Under the pieces are notes generated by a model. It did no database searches. It saw only the letters and a program-made list of their open reading frames with translations, and was not told where the DNA came from. 64,000 nt of DNA from Perca fluviatilis (taxonomy: Eukaryota > Chordata > Actinopteri > Perciformes > Percidae). The DNA lies in contig NC_053114.1 in the NCBI RefSeq assembly GCF_010015445.1, forward strand, positions 19,784,224 to 19,848,223. The letters run 5' to 3'. The translations under genes were made by a program, and so were the position numbers. This document shows, in pieces, positions 11,741 through 23,289 of this stretch (position 1 is the first letter of the stretch; each line of letters starts with the position of its first letter).

Positions 11741-14459
11741 CCAGATTTTATTCTCTTCTGTTTTCAATATGCACTCACCCAAAGTGTATAACACAGTATA
11801 TAACTATTTTGATTTTACCCACCTGAACCTTCCTCTCTAAGTGGCTGCTTAGCTGACTGCCAATTTAGAGTTTAACCTCAGGAGAGGAGGGCTTGTGCCA
11901 GAGAGGCAGATGGTCAGAGGCGAAGGCAAAAGATGCTGGGAAATTCATCCTTTAACCTCTATTGCCCACTCTGTCATTCTGTCCGTCCTCTCTCTTTATT
12001 TCTGTGGTTGAATGAGTGAATGAGAGCGACCGACAAAGAGAAAGAGAGAGGGGAGTGTGGAGGATATGTGGGTGTGTTTGCAGGGTGGCAGCAGCAGCCC
12101 GTGTGCTCACAGCCTACTTCACAACCTACCTGCATATTTCAAAGCCCTCATGCAATATTGGTTCTCAGTCTTCTGCCGTTGTCTGTTGCCGCTCTCACCA
12201 ATTTTCTGCCTCATTGTCATTCATGTGCAATCTGTTTGTTTGGCCAACCTCCTCATATTCACACCATCTCTGCCGAGCAACTTCATGTCCGTGTGTCACT
12301 GAGTGTATTTTATGTTATCTTTTGTATTATCCGCATTGCCTTGGTGATTCACTAGTCTATCAGAAATTCTTTATGACGCATTTACAAGCTCAAGGCTTTC
12401 ACAGCTTCTTGAGGTGTAAAACTGTACAATACTGGAACAATGAAACCTTACAAGAGGACAGTTGCACAATTACTTTCTTTGCTTTGCCCCAGTTGAATGG
12501 TGCCTTTATAAAAGTATTTAATTTGGTGAAAATCCCCTGTACTCTTGCTTCATGGAAAGATTTAGTAAGGTGATCTTTACGAAAACCTAAACAACTGATT
12601 TACAGTATTTCTGCTATTTCGATTGCATATGACCCAGCAGGAAACCTATTTATTGTACACCAAGCGTATGCTGCCATACTGTTTCTATTTAGCATATGCA
12701 ATATGAATTTATCTCTCTAAGCTTATTATCCTGTTTTTTTTTTTTGCTTTAACAGCAGCAGGTATTTTAAAGTAACATATGTGAACCTTTAAATGTTTCA
12801 GTGTTTTTTTAAAAGTTGCGTGATACATAAGACTTTAAAATGGCACTGAACAAATATTAAGCTAATGTACAGTATAGCACAAAGAACAAATTGGTTTGCA
12901 TCCGGTTCCTGATATTCTTAATGTAGCTTATGTGTGAAAGTGGTACACTTTCATAATGAAAAACAAGCACAGGAAATTTTTTTTCTTATTTAGAGTCTGA
13001 GTGCAAGATGGCTAATTTGTAGATATCATTTAGTTTTTTCTAATACAATGAAAAAATACCATATTTAAAGGTCCAGAGGTGATTTGTCATACTTCTTTTC
13101 AAATAAAAGTGAGACACAATATCACCCTTCTGGTGAGCATACTGTTAAATATATGGATCTTCATACTATACTTATTTACTGCTTATTTTAAATGCTGCAG
13201 TAGTTCTGCCATGCTTTGCTGCTTATGTCAGAGTTTGTATGGTTTCCAATGGTAACCGGGCAGGATAAGAGGATGAAAGGCTCATTATAACCCCACTGAG
13301 TGAAAATTAGCCCCTCTCTCTCAATAGTGCACTAGCCTCTTCTTTAGAAGACAGTCCTACATATCTGTTGTCATGATAATAGACCTCTTCTCTGCGAGTG
13401 GAGAGGACATTTTCAGCTCTATAGGTCTTATTCAGGCTAAGACTGCTCATTGTGCAGTGTGCATGTGTGTGTTTGTCTAGTTCATGTCATTGCATGTGTG
13501 TATCTGGGTGGGTGTAACTGCTTCTTTAATGATAAAGCGTGAATTGCATATACTTGTAATTAAAATGCGAAGCTAACTCTGACTCGGGAATTAAGAGATG
13601 ATCCCTCATCTCCTGCATGGGCTGTTTGCATCATGACTCTGACCTCTTCAAACAGAACATCTGTTGTGATGGTTTGTGTTGTGTACGATCAGGCTATATT
13701 GTGTTCTACTCTGGAAAATGAAAGAGTACATTATATGTTGTATTCTGTGGCTCACAAACAGATGTCAGAACCAACCTTTCCATCTCAGTTAGGGTTGGAA
13801 CATCCAAATCAATCACATGTTGATCATAATATGATTTTTTTTTTTTCTGGAAAGGGGCAAAAATATACTCATAATGTTCAATAGCCACCCAGTCACACTC
13901 ACTCTAAATCACTCTCATTACTGTGAATAATTATGGTGTGAACACTGAATCATTTTCTGCCCAAAAATCCCACTTAAGAACAGACTATTGCTCAGTATAG
14001 TGTTTAATTATTTTCATTATTAGAATCCTAGAATCCTGTAAATTAATGCTATGCAAATCCGACAAAATAAGCCCCTGCAAAATAATACCTCAAACTAATA
14101 ATTTATGGTTTGCAAATATAAATTGTTTTGAGACATTGTGAAAGAATTCAGGCCTGCTCGGGACTGAGAGTCATTCATTGGCCACGGCCTGGAATGGAAG
14201 AAAATGTTTACTTTCCGTGGCAAGTTAAATTCCTTTATCATTCAGGCGGAGAGTCATTCTGGCTGTCTTCTGGTAAGCTGTTAAGTAAAACATTGAATGT
14301 CAGTTTTTGCAAGAAACATCCATCTTTAAACAGCTTTTGTTATTGTTCAATGCTTGTTTCTTGCCGTCCTTCTACTCCACACTGATCCTTTTTGTCCATC
14401 AATTCGTACTGATAGGCTAACTGCTTTTTGTTCACTGTCTTTTTTTTAAGTCAGTAATC

Positions 14460-14800
14460 TAGGGCTGCAACTAACGATTATTTTCATAGTCGATTAATCT
14501 GTTGATTATTTTCTCCATTATTCGATTAGTTGTTTGATCTATAAAAAATGTGGATCAGTGTTTCCCAGAAAGCCCAAGATGACGTCCTCAAATGTCTTGT
14601 TTTGTCCACAACTCAAAGATATTCAGATTACTGTCATAGAGGAGAGAAGAAACTAGAAATTATTCACATTTAAGAAGCTGGAATCAAAGAATTTTTTCTT
14701 TTGTCTATAAAAAAATTACTCAAACCGACCAATCTATTATCAAAATAGTTGGCGATTAATTTAAGAGATGACAACTAATCAATTAATCTTTGCAGCTCTA
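14460..14800 (+). mobile_element. Complete hAT-type MITE, 341 bp, with 8-bp target-site duplication
   Basis: The left end tagggctgcaactaacgatt and the right end 'aatctttgcagctcta' form terminal inverted repeats with few mismatches. Flanking 8-mers are cagtaatc (14452-14459) and cagaaatc (14801-14808), a duplication with one change. Eight-bp duplications and TAGGGCTG-type ends are hAT hallmarks. Internal sequence such as 'cccaagatgacgtcctcaaatgtcttg' split across 14573-14602 is characteristic of a very common teleost hAT MITE. There is no transposase; it would have been moved in trans. Confidence 0.92.
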
Positions 14801-15443
14801 CAGAAATCATAGCAGGAGCGCATTACGAAGTGAATTCCTTATTGTTATTGTAGTTTTTTATTGAATTTGGTTGACCAGCACTGGTTGCTCACCTTTTTAA
14901 TTAGATTTCCAGTTTTTGAAAAAGTAGCTCACATGATAAGATAGGCTGACCCTGCAGTCATTTATGGATTATAAATCTTTAGAAAATGCCCAAATCTTCC
15001 AAAATAGCAGAAACGCATATATTATAGGCAATGATCTATTAACAAAGAGTACAGGGAATACACACTTGAATGAGCATCAGTCATTTTAAGAAATAGATGT
15101 TTCAAAACACTGCACCCAGGCACAGCAGATTTAGCATTTTAGAGGATCACCAATCCATTTAAGTAATCATACATTTTGAATTTTAATCAAATATTACAGT
15201 CTTGCTCTGGGATGTTTGAGCTTTTGAACTAAACCACCATAGAAAAGTCTTAATTGCATTAATCTTTTATTGCTGTTTGAAATTAAAAAAAACTACAGTT
15301 AAACATTAAAGCAATCAAAATCACATTGTTATTGCTATATCATTAAATAAACAAACATGCTATACTTATGGTTGCTTGAGTTACTTTATAGTGTATATAT
15401 ATATAAATGCATTATAGCACATCCAATCTCAACACCATCCTAA
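14801..15443. other. AT-rich non-coding DNA
   Basis: No gene or recognised repeat, apart from a short (TA)n near 15394-15404. Confidence 0.45.
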
Positions 15444-15948
15444 GAGCCTGACACACAAACCCGATTATCGGCCGTCGGACAGTCTTGCGAGATCAGTGAC
15501 TCGAGGCTGTTCGGTGTGTTCCGTGACATCGTCAGTCAGAGGAGGCGTCGGCCTTCATTTGGCCAATGACCAATCTGGTTGGTGGAGTGCTAACCCGGAA
15601 ATGACGAGCGGGATGAGCATGACTAGAGTCTCTCAAAATCTGACGAAAATCTTTTAAACTGACCTTTGTCGATCTGAAATGATTTCTCGCTTAAAATGTT
15701 TTCAGAAACACGTTTCGGTGAACTATTTTTGTAAAATATGAGATCGTATTCTGAACGAGCTGCCAAGATGGTCTGGCTTTGAAATTCAGGAGAAGCCAGA
15801 CCCACGTGACGCGTTTCGTCCAATCAGCTGCCGGTTTTCATCTTTTGGGCGACCATACAGAGTAGCGCCTGTTACGGAGATGTATTAAATTCTCTTGACT
15901 TCCTTTTCTGCCGAGGGTCGGCCATCGGGTTGGTGTGTCGGAGCCTTT
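15444..15948 (+). mobile_element. Inverted-repeat element family R2, copy 1 (about 505 bp)
   Basis: The left end 'gcctgacacacaaacccgat' and the right end 'atcgggttggtgtgtcggag' are imperfect inverted repeats. A second copy lies at 32706-33231 in the same orientation. Shared blocks include 'ctcaaaatctgaygaaaatc', 'cttaaaatgttttcagaaac' and 'gtccaatcagctgccggttt'. Copy 1 lacks a roughly 30-bp internal segment present in copy 2. The short length, inverted ends and lack of coding capacity indicate a MITE. I could not establish a target-site duplication, so the superfamily is left open. Confidence 0.78.
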
Positions 15949-15949
15949 A

Positions 15950-18721
15950 CATCTCATTGGGTCTAATACTGTGTCTCTATTTTAATGGTGCAGTCACTTA
16001 GACCAGTGCAAAGTGCAAGGCCACGTGAACAAGGTCAATGAGTCTATTTTCGCTCAAATAGGCCGTTGCACGACATGGTGGAGTTGTAGAGTGTAAGTTG
16101 GAGGGGTGTGGCCATTAATCATTGTGTCCTCACCCATTTACATGACTGGCTGTGGTGCGGTTATATTTGTAGAGGTGTGAGAGTGCAACAAAAAGTGCAT
16201 TATTTTTAGTGTTACATCAAATAGACACTTTTTGCCAAAATACCAACATCTGCAATGGGCACCAAAATACCAAATAGTCAGACAGTGTGCAATGGCAGGA
16301 ACATAAACTTTAACCAACTTACTGCAGCTTTGACTTTTCTTTGCACTGCCACAGAAATAGACACCATAGACTCCACCAGCACTAAAAAACAGAGCCTTAC
16401 TTTGGCTGACTTTGTCTTTGCAGGTTTGGAGTTTCTGTGCTTGTGCTTGTTTGTGTGCCATTTCTATAACTTAAATAACTGTAAATAACTTGCAATTACT
16501 GTACAGTAGTTTGTTTTTCTACATACCTCTTGTTGCAGCTATATACTGTAAGTGCAGACCAAAGTGTGACAGTTGTTGACAGATAGTTGCAATTAGAATT
16601 CCTGTTTCCCTGTTACACAAATCCTAAGAACCTCCATTGGTTTGGTTAGGGGCATGGCCAAAACAGCAACTGGTACAGAGGAAATTAAGGGATGTCTGTT
16701 TGTGTTGTTATGCAGTAGCTCATCTATAGTATCAGGTCAGTCTGTTAGGTTCACTTGTATGCTGCACTACACAGAGTCAGGCAAATGCTTGGCACGGACA
16801 CTGCATAAAATTTAGATTTTGCTTTATTATTGTACTGTAATAAACACAAACAAGTAGATACATAGACCAAGAGATACACATTCATGCATCAAGTCTCAAG
16901 AAACACAACATAATTTTCATCAGGCACCATTCTACTTTCTAAATTGCTGTGAATCTGAGCTCTTTGCAGACTTTTCTTTACATTGTTGTTTACCATTCTT
17001 TTGTGTTTTTGACCAGCTGCGATTGAGCTTTTCTTTTATGCCATTTAAAACGTACAGCTTGTTTGCTAGGAACATATTCATATTACAGTCAGTCCAACTG
17101 AATTGACTTCAGAAAATCCCACCGCAATTATACTTAATTCATAATTAATGCGCAGCAGACTGGGGACCTAATTTACACTTGCACATTGTCAGTTTCCCTG
17201 CATGTGCTTGTCATTCTGCATAACAGTAAACATGGCTTGCTTTGGAAAGAGGGTGGCATCTCACCATTACCTTTGCTCTGGGGAGCTGTGCACTGTGGCA
17301 CACAATTGTGCCATTAGATGATAAAAACAAAGGAAATGATCTGACTTTCCAGTCGCTCCAAACAAGAGCAGGTGTGTGCAGCTGTGTTAACAACAGGAAG
17401 TAACCTCTTATTGTGTTGTAGGCAGCATTGTTTATTATTGAACACCCTCAGAAATATGACTGACACCTTCTCTTTGAGTTGATGGAAGTGAAAACAAAGA
17501 CTGTTCTTCTGCAAGTCAGATCCTTGGAGCTTGTAATTATAACAAGACCTGAATACATCCATACATGTGTATACATGTATGCGAGTTTGTGTTTATGAGC
17601 AGACATCTGTTCACACATGAATGGGATCTCACTTTGTGTATCTATGTTTTTGAGAGAGAGGGAGAATGGGCGTCTTTGACAGTCTTTAGGAGTGTCATAC
17701 TGAGATAGAATGGCTTGTGATCTTTGTTGTTTGTGCTGTGGTGCTGAATTGCATTGAGCTGCTGTACATAGTGGTATTTCTGATAGGGTTTGACGTGCTG
17801 CAGCCGATGTGCACAGACTGAGGCTGCTTTTGAAAACCAAAGAGTATTAGTCCAATCACAGCACTGTCAGTCAGACTGACATCCTGCATGTGTTATTCTC
17901 CTTTAATCAAGTTTCAACATTCACTCATATCCTGTCCATGAACCATCTCTGTTGGATCGGACTGATCTGCGTGTCCCCTCTCACAGGTTATGTACAGTAT
18001 GTGTGCTCCATAACTCAGGTGCAGTCATAGTAGAGTTAGGAATGAACTACTGTTATAAGAAATGGAGATTTATAAAGAAAAAGTGCTTTTCAACTTTAGG
18101 TATTATTTTCTCAAAACAAAGTTCTGACCTACCCTGCTTCCATCTACATTGCAGACTATGTATTAGTCAATACATGTGCACAGTTTTTGCAATATGGCAT
18201 ACTGGAACTGGCACTTACAAGTGTAACTTAGCTTTACAAACAGCATCGTTATAAAGTAGAATACTCATTGTGGGAGAATAATTTCATGGTTTGAAATCTA
18301 AAGGCCTTTAGACCATCATAAACGACAAGACATTTACTGGAGCATAGTATATAAACAATGTTTTTTATTGTATTAAATCAAGCAAAAACAAGTATACAGC
18401 AAACAACAGAATAGAGAATATTTATATAGTTTTCTTTATTTGACATTTTAAGCAAAAATAGCCGTGATACACATCATCATATATGATCGTGTACTGCTTG
18501 CAGCTTAGACCTGCTAAAGTATTGAAAAAGTCAACAGTGACTTCAAGCATGTGATGAGGAGAACTTACTTTTTAACATGTTACCGAAACCTAAATCTTTC
18601 CTTAACCTTAGCCACGGGAACTGGGATACGAACCGCGCTCTCTAGTGCCAAAGTTCATCATGTTGTCTTTTAAAATGTAATTGGCAAAAAAGAAATTGCA
18701 GTTCAAAAGCATAATTTCTAA
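15950..18721. other. Non-coding DNA; possible old repeat at 15980-16420
   Basis: The stretch 15980-16420 has 'gtgcaaagtgcaaggc', 'ccgttgcacgacatgg' and repeated 'ccaaaatacca' motifs, reminiscent of a decayed teleost DNA element, but no ends were found. The remainder is unique-looking. A small palindromic patch (catacatg...catgtatg) lies at about 17561-17581. Confidence 0.35.
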
Positions 18722-18750
18722 GACACACACACACGCACACACACACACAC
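18722..18750. repeat. (CA)n microsatellite directly left of an R3 element
   Basis: A CA run with one CG interruption; it abuts the R3 element starting at 18751. Confidence 0.93.
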
Positions 18751-19136
18751 GAGTGCGGATCGGGCCGCATTTTTCTGTCCGAACCTGGCCCAAGCCCGAC
18801 AGGCATTAAGATATTTATGTCCAAGCTCGACCCAAGCCTGACACAGTTAAAATCTCTCTTTTTTTCGCATACTAATGACACATGTACGTTTGTTTGTGTG
18901 GAAAGCCCGCTTTTATTAAGCAACTGTAGGAAGGCATTCGGAAATGTCAACAGATGAGCGCATCAGCGCACACGGGGCAACAAGCACACGTTAACACAAG
19001 TGCGCACCAACATAATAAGCTATTTTAAATTAAAAATGTCCAATGCCTTATCGTGCTGATGTGACCGAGCCCGACCTGAACCCGAAGAGCCTGTCGGGAC
19101 CCGGCGGTACCCGATGGGCTCGGTTCGGGTATCCAT

Positions 19137-19140
<4 letters not shown>
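18751..19140 (+). mobile_element. Dispersed element family R3, copy 1, flanked by (CA)n on both sides
   Basis: It starts gagtgcggatcgggccgcat and ends '...cgggtatccatcctct', with CCCGAnCC-rich ends. The interior (about 18853-19075) matches the copy at 45764-46165 closely. For example, aagcaactgtaggaaggcat and tcagcgcacacggggc are identical in both. GC-rich ends around an AT-rich core resemble a teleost hAT-like non-autonomous family. The superfamily is tentative. Confidence 0.78.

Positions 19141-19142
<2 letters not shown>

Positions 19143-19202
<60 letters not shown>
19143..19202. repeat. Long (AC)n microsatellite
   Basis: About 30 perfect AC units. It lies between R3 copy 1 and the first unit of the 325-bp tandem duplication. 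Confidence 0.97.
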
Positions 19203-19204
<2 letters not shown>

Positions 19205-19377
19205 CGGTTTCAAGGTATACCTAACATTTTCATTTGTCATACCGTTCCTAAGGTATGAGCTGTTTTTTATGAGTCTTAAAGGACAGAAAGTGCAGTTTAG
19301 AAATTCCTGTCCCTGCCAGTGTGCAGTGTGTGCTGAAGGTTATCATAACGTCAAAATCTTATACTGGCCCATGCCTA

Positions 19378-19408
<31 letters not shown>

Positions 19409-19430
19409 AGGCATTCACACCCCTACCCCA
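19203..19430 (+). repeat. First unit of a 325-bp-period tandem duplication
   Basis: It starts just after the CA run with 'tccggtttcaaggtatacct' and ends 'cacccctacccca'. Almost the whole unit reappears at 19528-19748. An internal (CACG)n/(CA)n run lies at 19378-19406. The 'caaggtatacc...ataccgttcctaaggtatg' motifs resemble a known teleost DNA-transposon fragment. Confidence 0.88.
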
Positions 19431-19503
19431 CCAACACATTCTCACACCCAACTCGTAAAATAAGGACGTTCGGTCAGGAGCCTTTCTCGTTCTTATTGAC
19501 GTA

Positions 19504-19527
19504 ACACACACACACACACACACACAC
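19504..19527. repeat. (CA)n run preceding the second duplicated unit
   Basis: A perfect CA run occupies the position equivalent to the 19143-19202 run, 325 bp further on, but is less than half as long. Confidence 0.95.
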
Positions 19528-19748
19528 TCCGGTTTCAAGGTATACCTAACATTTTCTGCCATACCGTTCCTAAGGTATGAGCTGTTTTTTATGAGTCTTA
19601 AAGGACAGAAAGTTCAGTTTAGAAATTCCTGTCCCTGCCAGTGTGCAGTGTGTGCTGAAGGTTATCATAACGTCAAAATCTTATACTGGCCCATGCCTAC
19701 ACGCACGCACACACACACACACACAGAGGCATTCACACCCCTACCCCA
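19528..19748 (+). repeat. Second unit of the 325-bp-period tandem duplication
   Basis: It matches 19203-19430 with few differences: an 'atttg' difference near 19551-19557, one base (gtgcag versus gttcag), and a shorter CACG/CA run. The similarity ends at 'ctacccca'. Confidence 0.88.
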
Positions 19749-22700
19749 CACACTACGTGAACTGCATTGTTTTTTTTCACACGGAAAGTTTTAAATTTCT
19801 ATTTGGAACAGTCTGTTTGGTTCTAATCAGAGGTTAGAGGCAGAGTCGTTTTAATTTCATTACCACTCGTGGTTATTTTTAGCTCAGAACGCTTGTGATC
19901 CTTCTTGTGCATTGTAAGAGATTGACAAGTCCTATTATTCACACAGTCGCTCATCCTCTGAGCCTGTACTTTTCAAAGCAACCTTTCCTGCTACTCATCA
20001 CACACATTTTTAAGGCTGCATATAAAGGTATCCAGTTGTTAGGATTTTACAAGCGAGTCTGTCTTCTGTGATTTTATAGAGGATGATCTCACCCAGAAGC
20101 AAATTAAAAAAGAAAAGTGCGTAATTAAAGCAGATTACATTTTGGTTTTATTCATTAATTAACTATGGCTTAATTATAGGCTATGTTATCAGCTACATAC
20201 ATTTTTGTGGATAAATGATCCTCTAATGATCCAAGTATTTTTTTTATTAATGCTTTGAAAGAACTTTGTTCTTCGACTTAATATCTGTATAGCAATATCT
20301 ATATTAATAATATTATCAATATGTAATTTTTTATGCTAGCTTTATAGTATATTGATTTTGAGTACCAACAACATTCTCACTGTATTTCTCAACATCACAG
20401 AAGTCTTGCCAAAGCATCTCTGTGGAAATGTTGGCATAGAACTCGTGAGAATAAGATAATTGAACAACCACAGTAATGCCGGCGCTCTGTAAACATTCAA
20501 ATGTGTCCTGAGTGATTCCAGTTGATATGGCAAATTACAAGCACTAATGTAAACATGAAAACCCGGCTTTCGAATTTATTAGATTCCCAAGCAAACATTT
20601 AATTGACTTTCTTTGGTATGTGTGTATGAGTCTGTGTGAGACCCATGTTTGCGCTTTTGTTAATTCATTTTGTCTCCATGCAGGACCACCAAGTACAGAT
20701 ACGAGGGAGTCACAAGTTGGAACACACATTCGAAGGGAACACGCGTTAGCGGAAGAGATCAGTGAGAAGGAGGGGGAGCTGGGACAAGAGGTGACCAGGG
20801 TGTCATCGATTGCTACAGGGATGGAGAGATGTGTCCCTCGCTGTGAGGCGAGTCAAGACGAGGCAAAGCTGCGTGCCGCAGGCCCTTTTTGTGCCTGATG
20901 ACTCGCAGCTGATGTCTTATCTTGGCCAGTCAACACTGAGGATTGAGTGTGTGCACAGGGAAAAAGAGAGGTGGGGAAAGGGAGGGGTGACAAAATATAA
21001 AAAAATAAATCCTTTATCTGGCTTGTGATACAACAGATGCTACAGATTTGCAGCAGAGCTTCAATTTCACCTCGGTATTTCTCAACATTAAAATTTAAGT
21101 TTAGAAAGAGAGCGTGGCATGAAATGTTGGCGAGCACTTAAATGCTTTTAATTTGTCAGCATTTGTAGTTGGATCAGTGTAAGATTCTAACATATGTTCA
21201 CCACACCAGCTAGTCACAGCTTAGGTTGTTGGTATGTATAAATAAATATGGATCTTAGTTAATATTTTGTGTAGCAGCTGATGGGGCCATTTTTTTCGTA
21301 CTCATTAACTTGTTTGTTGCTAATTCATCATCTTACCAACAATCGTGGGTGAAGTCCTAAAGAATTCACAGCCTCTGATCTATTCAATCTTTATTATTCC
21401 ACCACATTTTCTGTCATTCAAGTCCTTTCACATTTTTTGACGTAAAAACTCAATTAGGAAATTACTATTACTTTTACCATTCATGAATACATATTCCAAA
21501 TTCAATGTAATGGACGGAATGTTCAGAATTCTCACACTTTTCCCATGCATTTTCGACTCCATTCAAACTTTAAGATGTTCCACATCTTTCATACACTGCT
21601 TTTCAACTTTAAATCCCATTAAAACTTTTTTTTACGTTTTTCAACATTCTTTGAAGCCTAGAAAAAATGACTTTCGATTTTTACATGGGGGGACGAAATG
21701 TCTGACCAACTGAACCAGTCCTATCTAGTAAAGGCCTACATCCTTACCACTACTGTTTCCACAAGTCTGTCCATGGTTGGAAGGTAAGCAGATGGCCAGT
21801 TTCCATTGCAGTGCTATAAAAGAGCCTATATTTGTGTATACTCTTTTCTCTGTTAATGTCATTAATATCAAAATTGGGTAAATTTATCAAAGCATACTTG
21901 AAAAACTCAGTGAAAACTGATTCCAACTTCTGAAATGTGTATAAGGACATAAACAAGTCCTTAATTACAGTAACTGTAGTTAATCATGTCCCGCCGTGGA
22001 CAAAAGCTGTCGAGAGAAGTAGCCTATACTCCCACACCAGTTAAAGGTAACGGGCATTGGCACTAACTGCCTTGACACTTATTAACAAGTAAGAGTAAAA
22101 AGTTGCCTCAGGAGCTCAATAATGAGTGAGCAGTCATTTCCATTCTGACCTTTTCCTGCTAGACTGTCATGGTGGTTATTTGCTTGCACGCTGGCAGGGT
22201 AACATTTTTGCATTATCTTTAATGTCATTGGTTTTAATGTCAAACCATCATTCTGAGGAACGTGCCAAAGACGGGATTGATGACATCAGACTGAATTATT
22301 GATGACTTCTTGACAGTATTGTAATGAACCTAAAACATGAACTAGAACGATTTAAAATATGTGATTTTAAAATAAATTTGCTGAAGAAATATAACGTGTG
22401 TTATACCAAATATATGTTAAAAAGTAGCCTTATATCTATTCTAAAGTAATTTTTTTACAGCTAATGTGTTCTTATTGAGAGATGGTAGAGTCTCGTGAAT
22501 TTAGCATACTGGGAAACTGGCCATCCCTATGACTTAAGAGGCAGCTTTTATCTTGGTAAACTGTCAACCTTTAAGATCGATATGAGCCACTCACTATCTC
22601 TACTTACAGTGCATTGTGGTAGAAGAAGATAAAGGAGTAGGAAGTAGTCCTAAAAGTTTAAGTCTTCTTGAAATTTTGTAAGAGCGGCTTTGTAGATGGA

Positions 22701-22760
22701 TGATGACCAGCTGACCGTAACAACTGAGGAATGGTCCTATAGTTCTGGCGCAGTCATTGT
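19749..22760. other. Unique-looking non-coding DNA; weak exon-like stretch at 20684-20896
   Basis: No recognised repeat. At 20664-20683 a pyrimidine-rich run ends in 'ccatgcag', a plausible splice acceptor. It is followed by one frame open to 20898 with a charged translation (for example ALAEEISEKEGELGQEV). I recognise no protein in it, and a donor or poly(A) site is not evident. Confidence 0.35.
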
Positions 22761-22764
22761 TTAA

Positions 22765-23285
22765 AGGTCCCATGGCATGAAAATTTCACTTTATGAGGTT
22801 TTTTAACATTAATATGCGTTCCCCCAGCCTGCCTATGGTCCCCAATTGGCTTGAAATGGTGATAGGTGTAAACCGACCCCTGGGTATCCTGCTCTGCCTT
22901 TGAGAAAATGAAAGCTCAGATGAGCCATTCTGGAATCTTGCTTGTTATGAGGTCATAACAAGCAAGATTACCTCCCCTTTCTCTGCTTTGCCCGCCCAGA
23001 GAATTTGGCCAACCCATGGGAGAGAGACATCATGGCTTTCAAACGAGAAAAGTGACAGTTGGTCAAGGCCACACCCCCACCCTCCACCTTGCCCCGCCCT
23101 CTCTCCTCCTCAATTGCTAGAGACACAAAAATGGCACATCCTAAGGAAAGCTCATTGTGGGACTGGCTCTAGTGGCTGTAATTCTGCACCAATACTGAAT
23201 TTCGGGAAAGAGACTTCAGATATAGTATTAGGGGACCACTAAGGTCTATATAAAAGCATCCAAAGAGCACCATGTCATGGGACCT
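22765..23285 (+). mobile_element. Complete 521-bp MITE between TTAA sites
   Basis: TTAA stands at 22761-22764 and 23286-23289. The ends aggtcccatggcatg and catgtcatgggacct are inverted repeats with one mismatch in 15. TTAA duplications are used by piggyBac and Kolobok elements; without a database match I cannot choose between them. The left end continues 'aaaatttcactttatgaggt', a sequence I recognise from a common teleost MITE. There is no transposase. An internal perfect hairpin is listed separately. Confidence 0.9.
22934..22969. repeat. Perfect 17-bp inverted repeat with 2-nt loop inside the MITE
   Basis: The arm aatcttgcttgttatga (22934-22950) is followed by gg and its exact reverse complement (22953-22969). 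It lies about one third of the way into the element, away from the terminal repeats. Confidence 0.97.
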
Positions 23286-23289
23286 TTAA

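Larger units (their letters stand above)
9923..14459. other. Unique-looking non-coding DNA with small simple repeats
   Basis: No convincing exon. It contains two CA/GT runs (separate entries), a pyrimidine-rich tract near 11430-11740 and a purine patch at 12030-12055. The longest stop-free frame (12016-12573, +) has a random-looking, cysteine-rich translation. The stretches 10320-10560 and 14120-14270 are non-repetitive candidates for conservation tests. Confidence 0.4.

Noticed and set aside
12016..12573. 185-codon plus-strand frame, the longest plus-strand frame in unique DNA
   Set aside because: The translation is Cys/Ser/Leu-rich without domain or homology I recognise, and two other frames overlap it for much of its length.
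13062..13085. TTAAAGGTCC motif as the end of another TTAA MITE
   Set aside because: Only about 10 bp match the MITE end at 22761 and no inverse partner is found within 1 kb.
15980..16420. A third R2-like or other DNA transposon next to R2 copy 1
   Set aside because: Motifs are suggestive, but no terminal repeats or duplication could be found, so it is only mentioned in the gap entry.
19025..19240. Overlapping Cys/Val and Thr/His frames on both strands
   Set aside because: Translation of the (AC)n tract.
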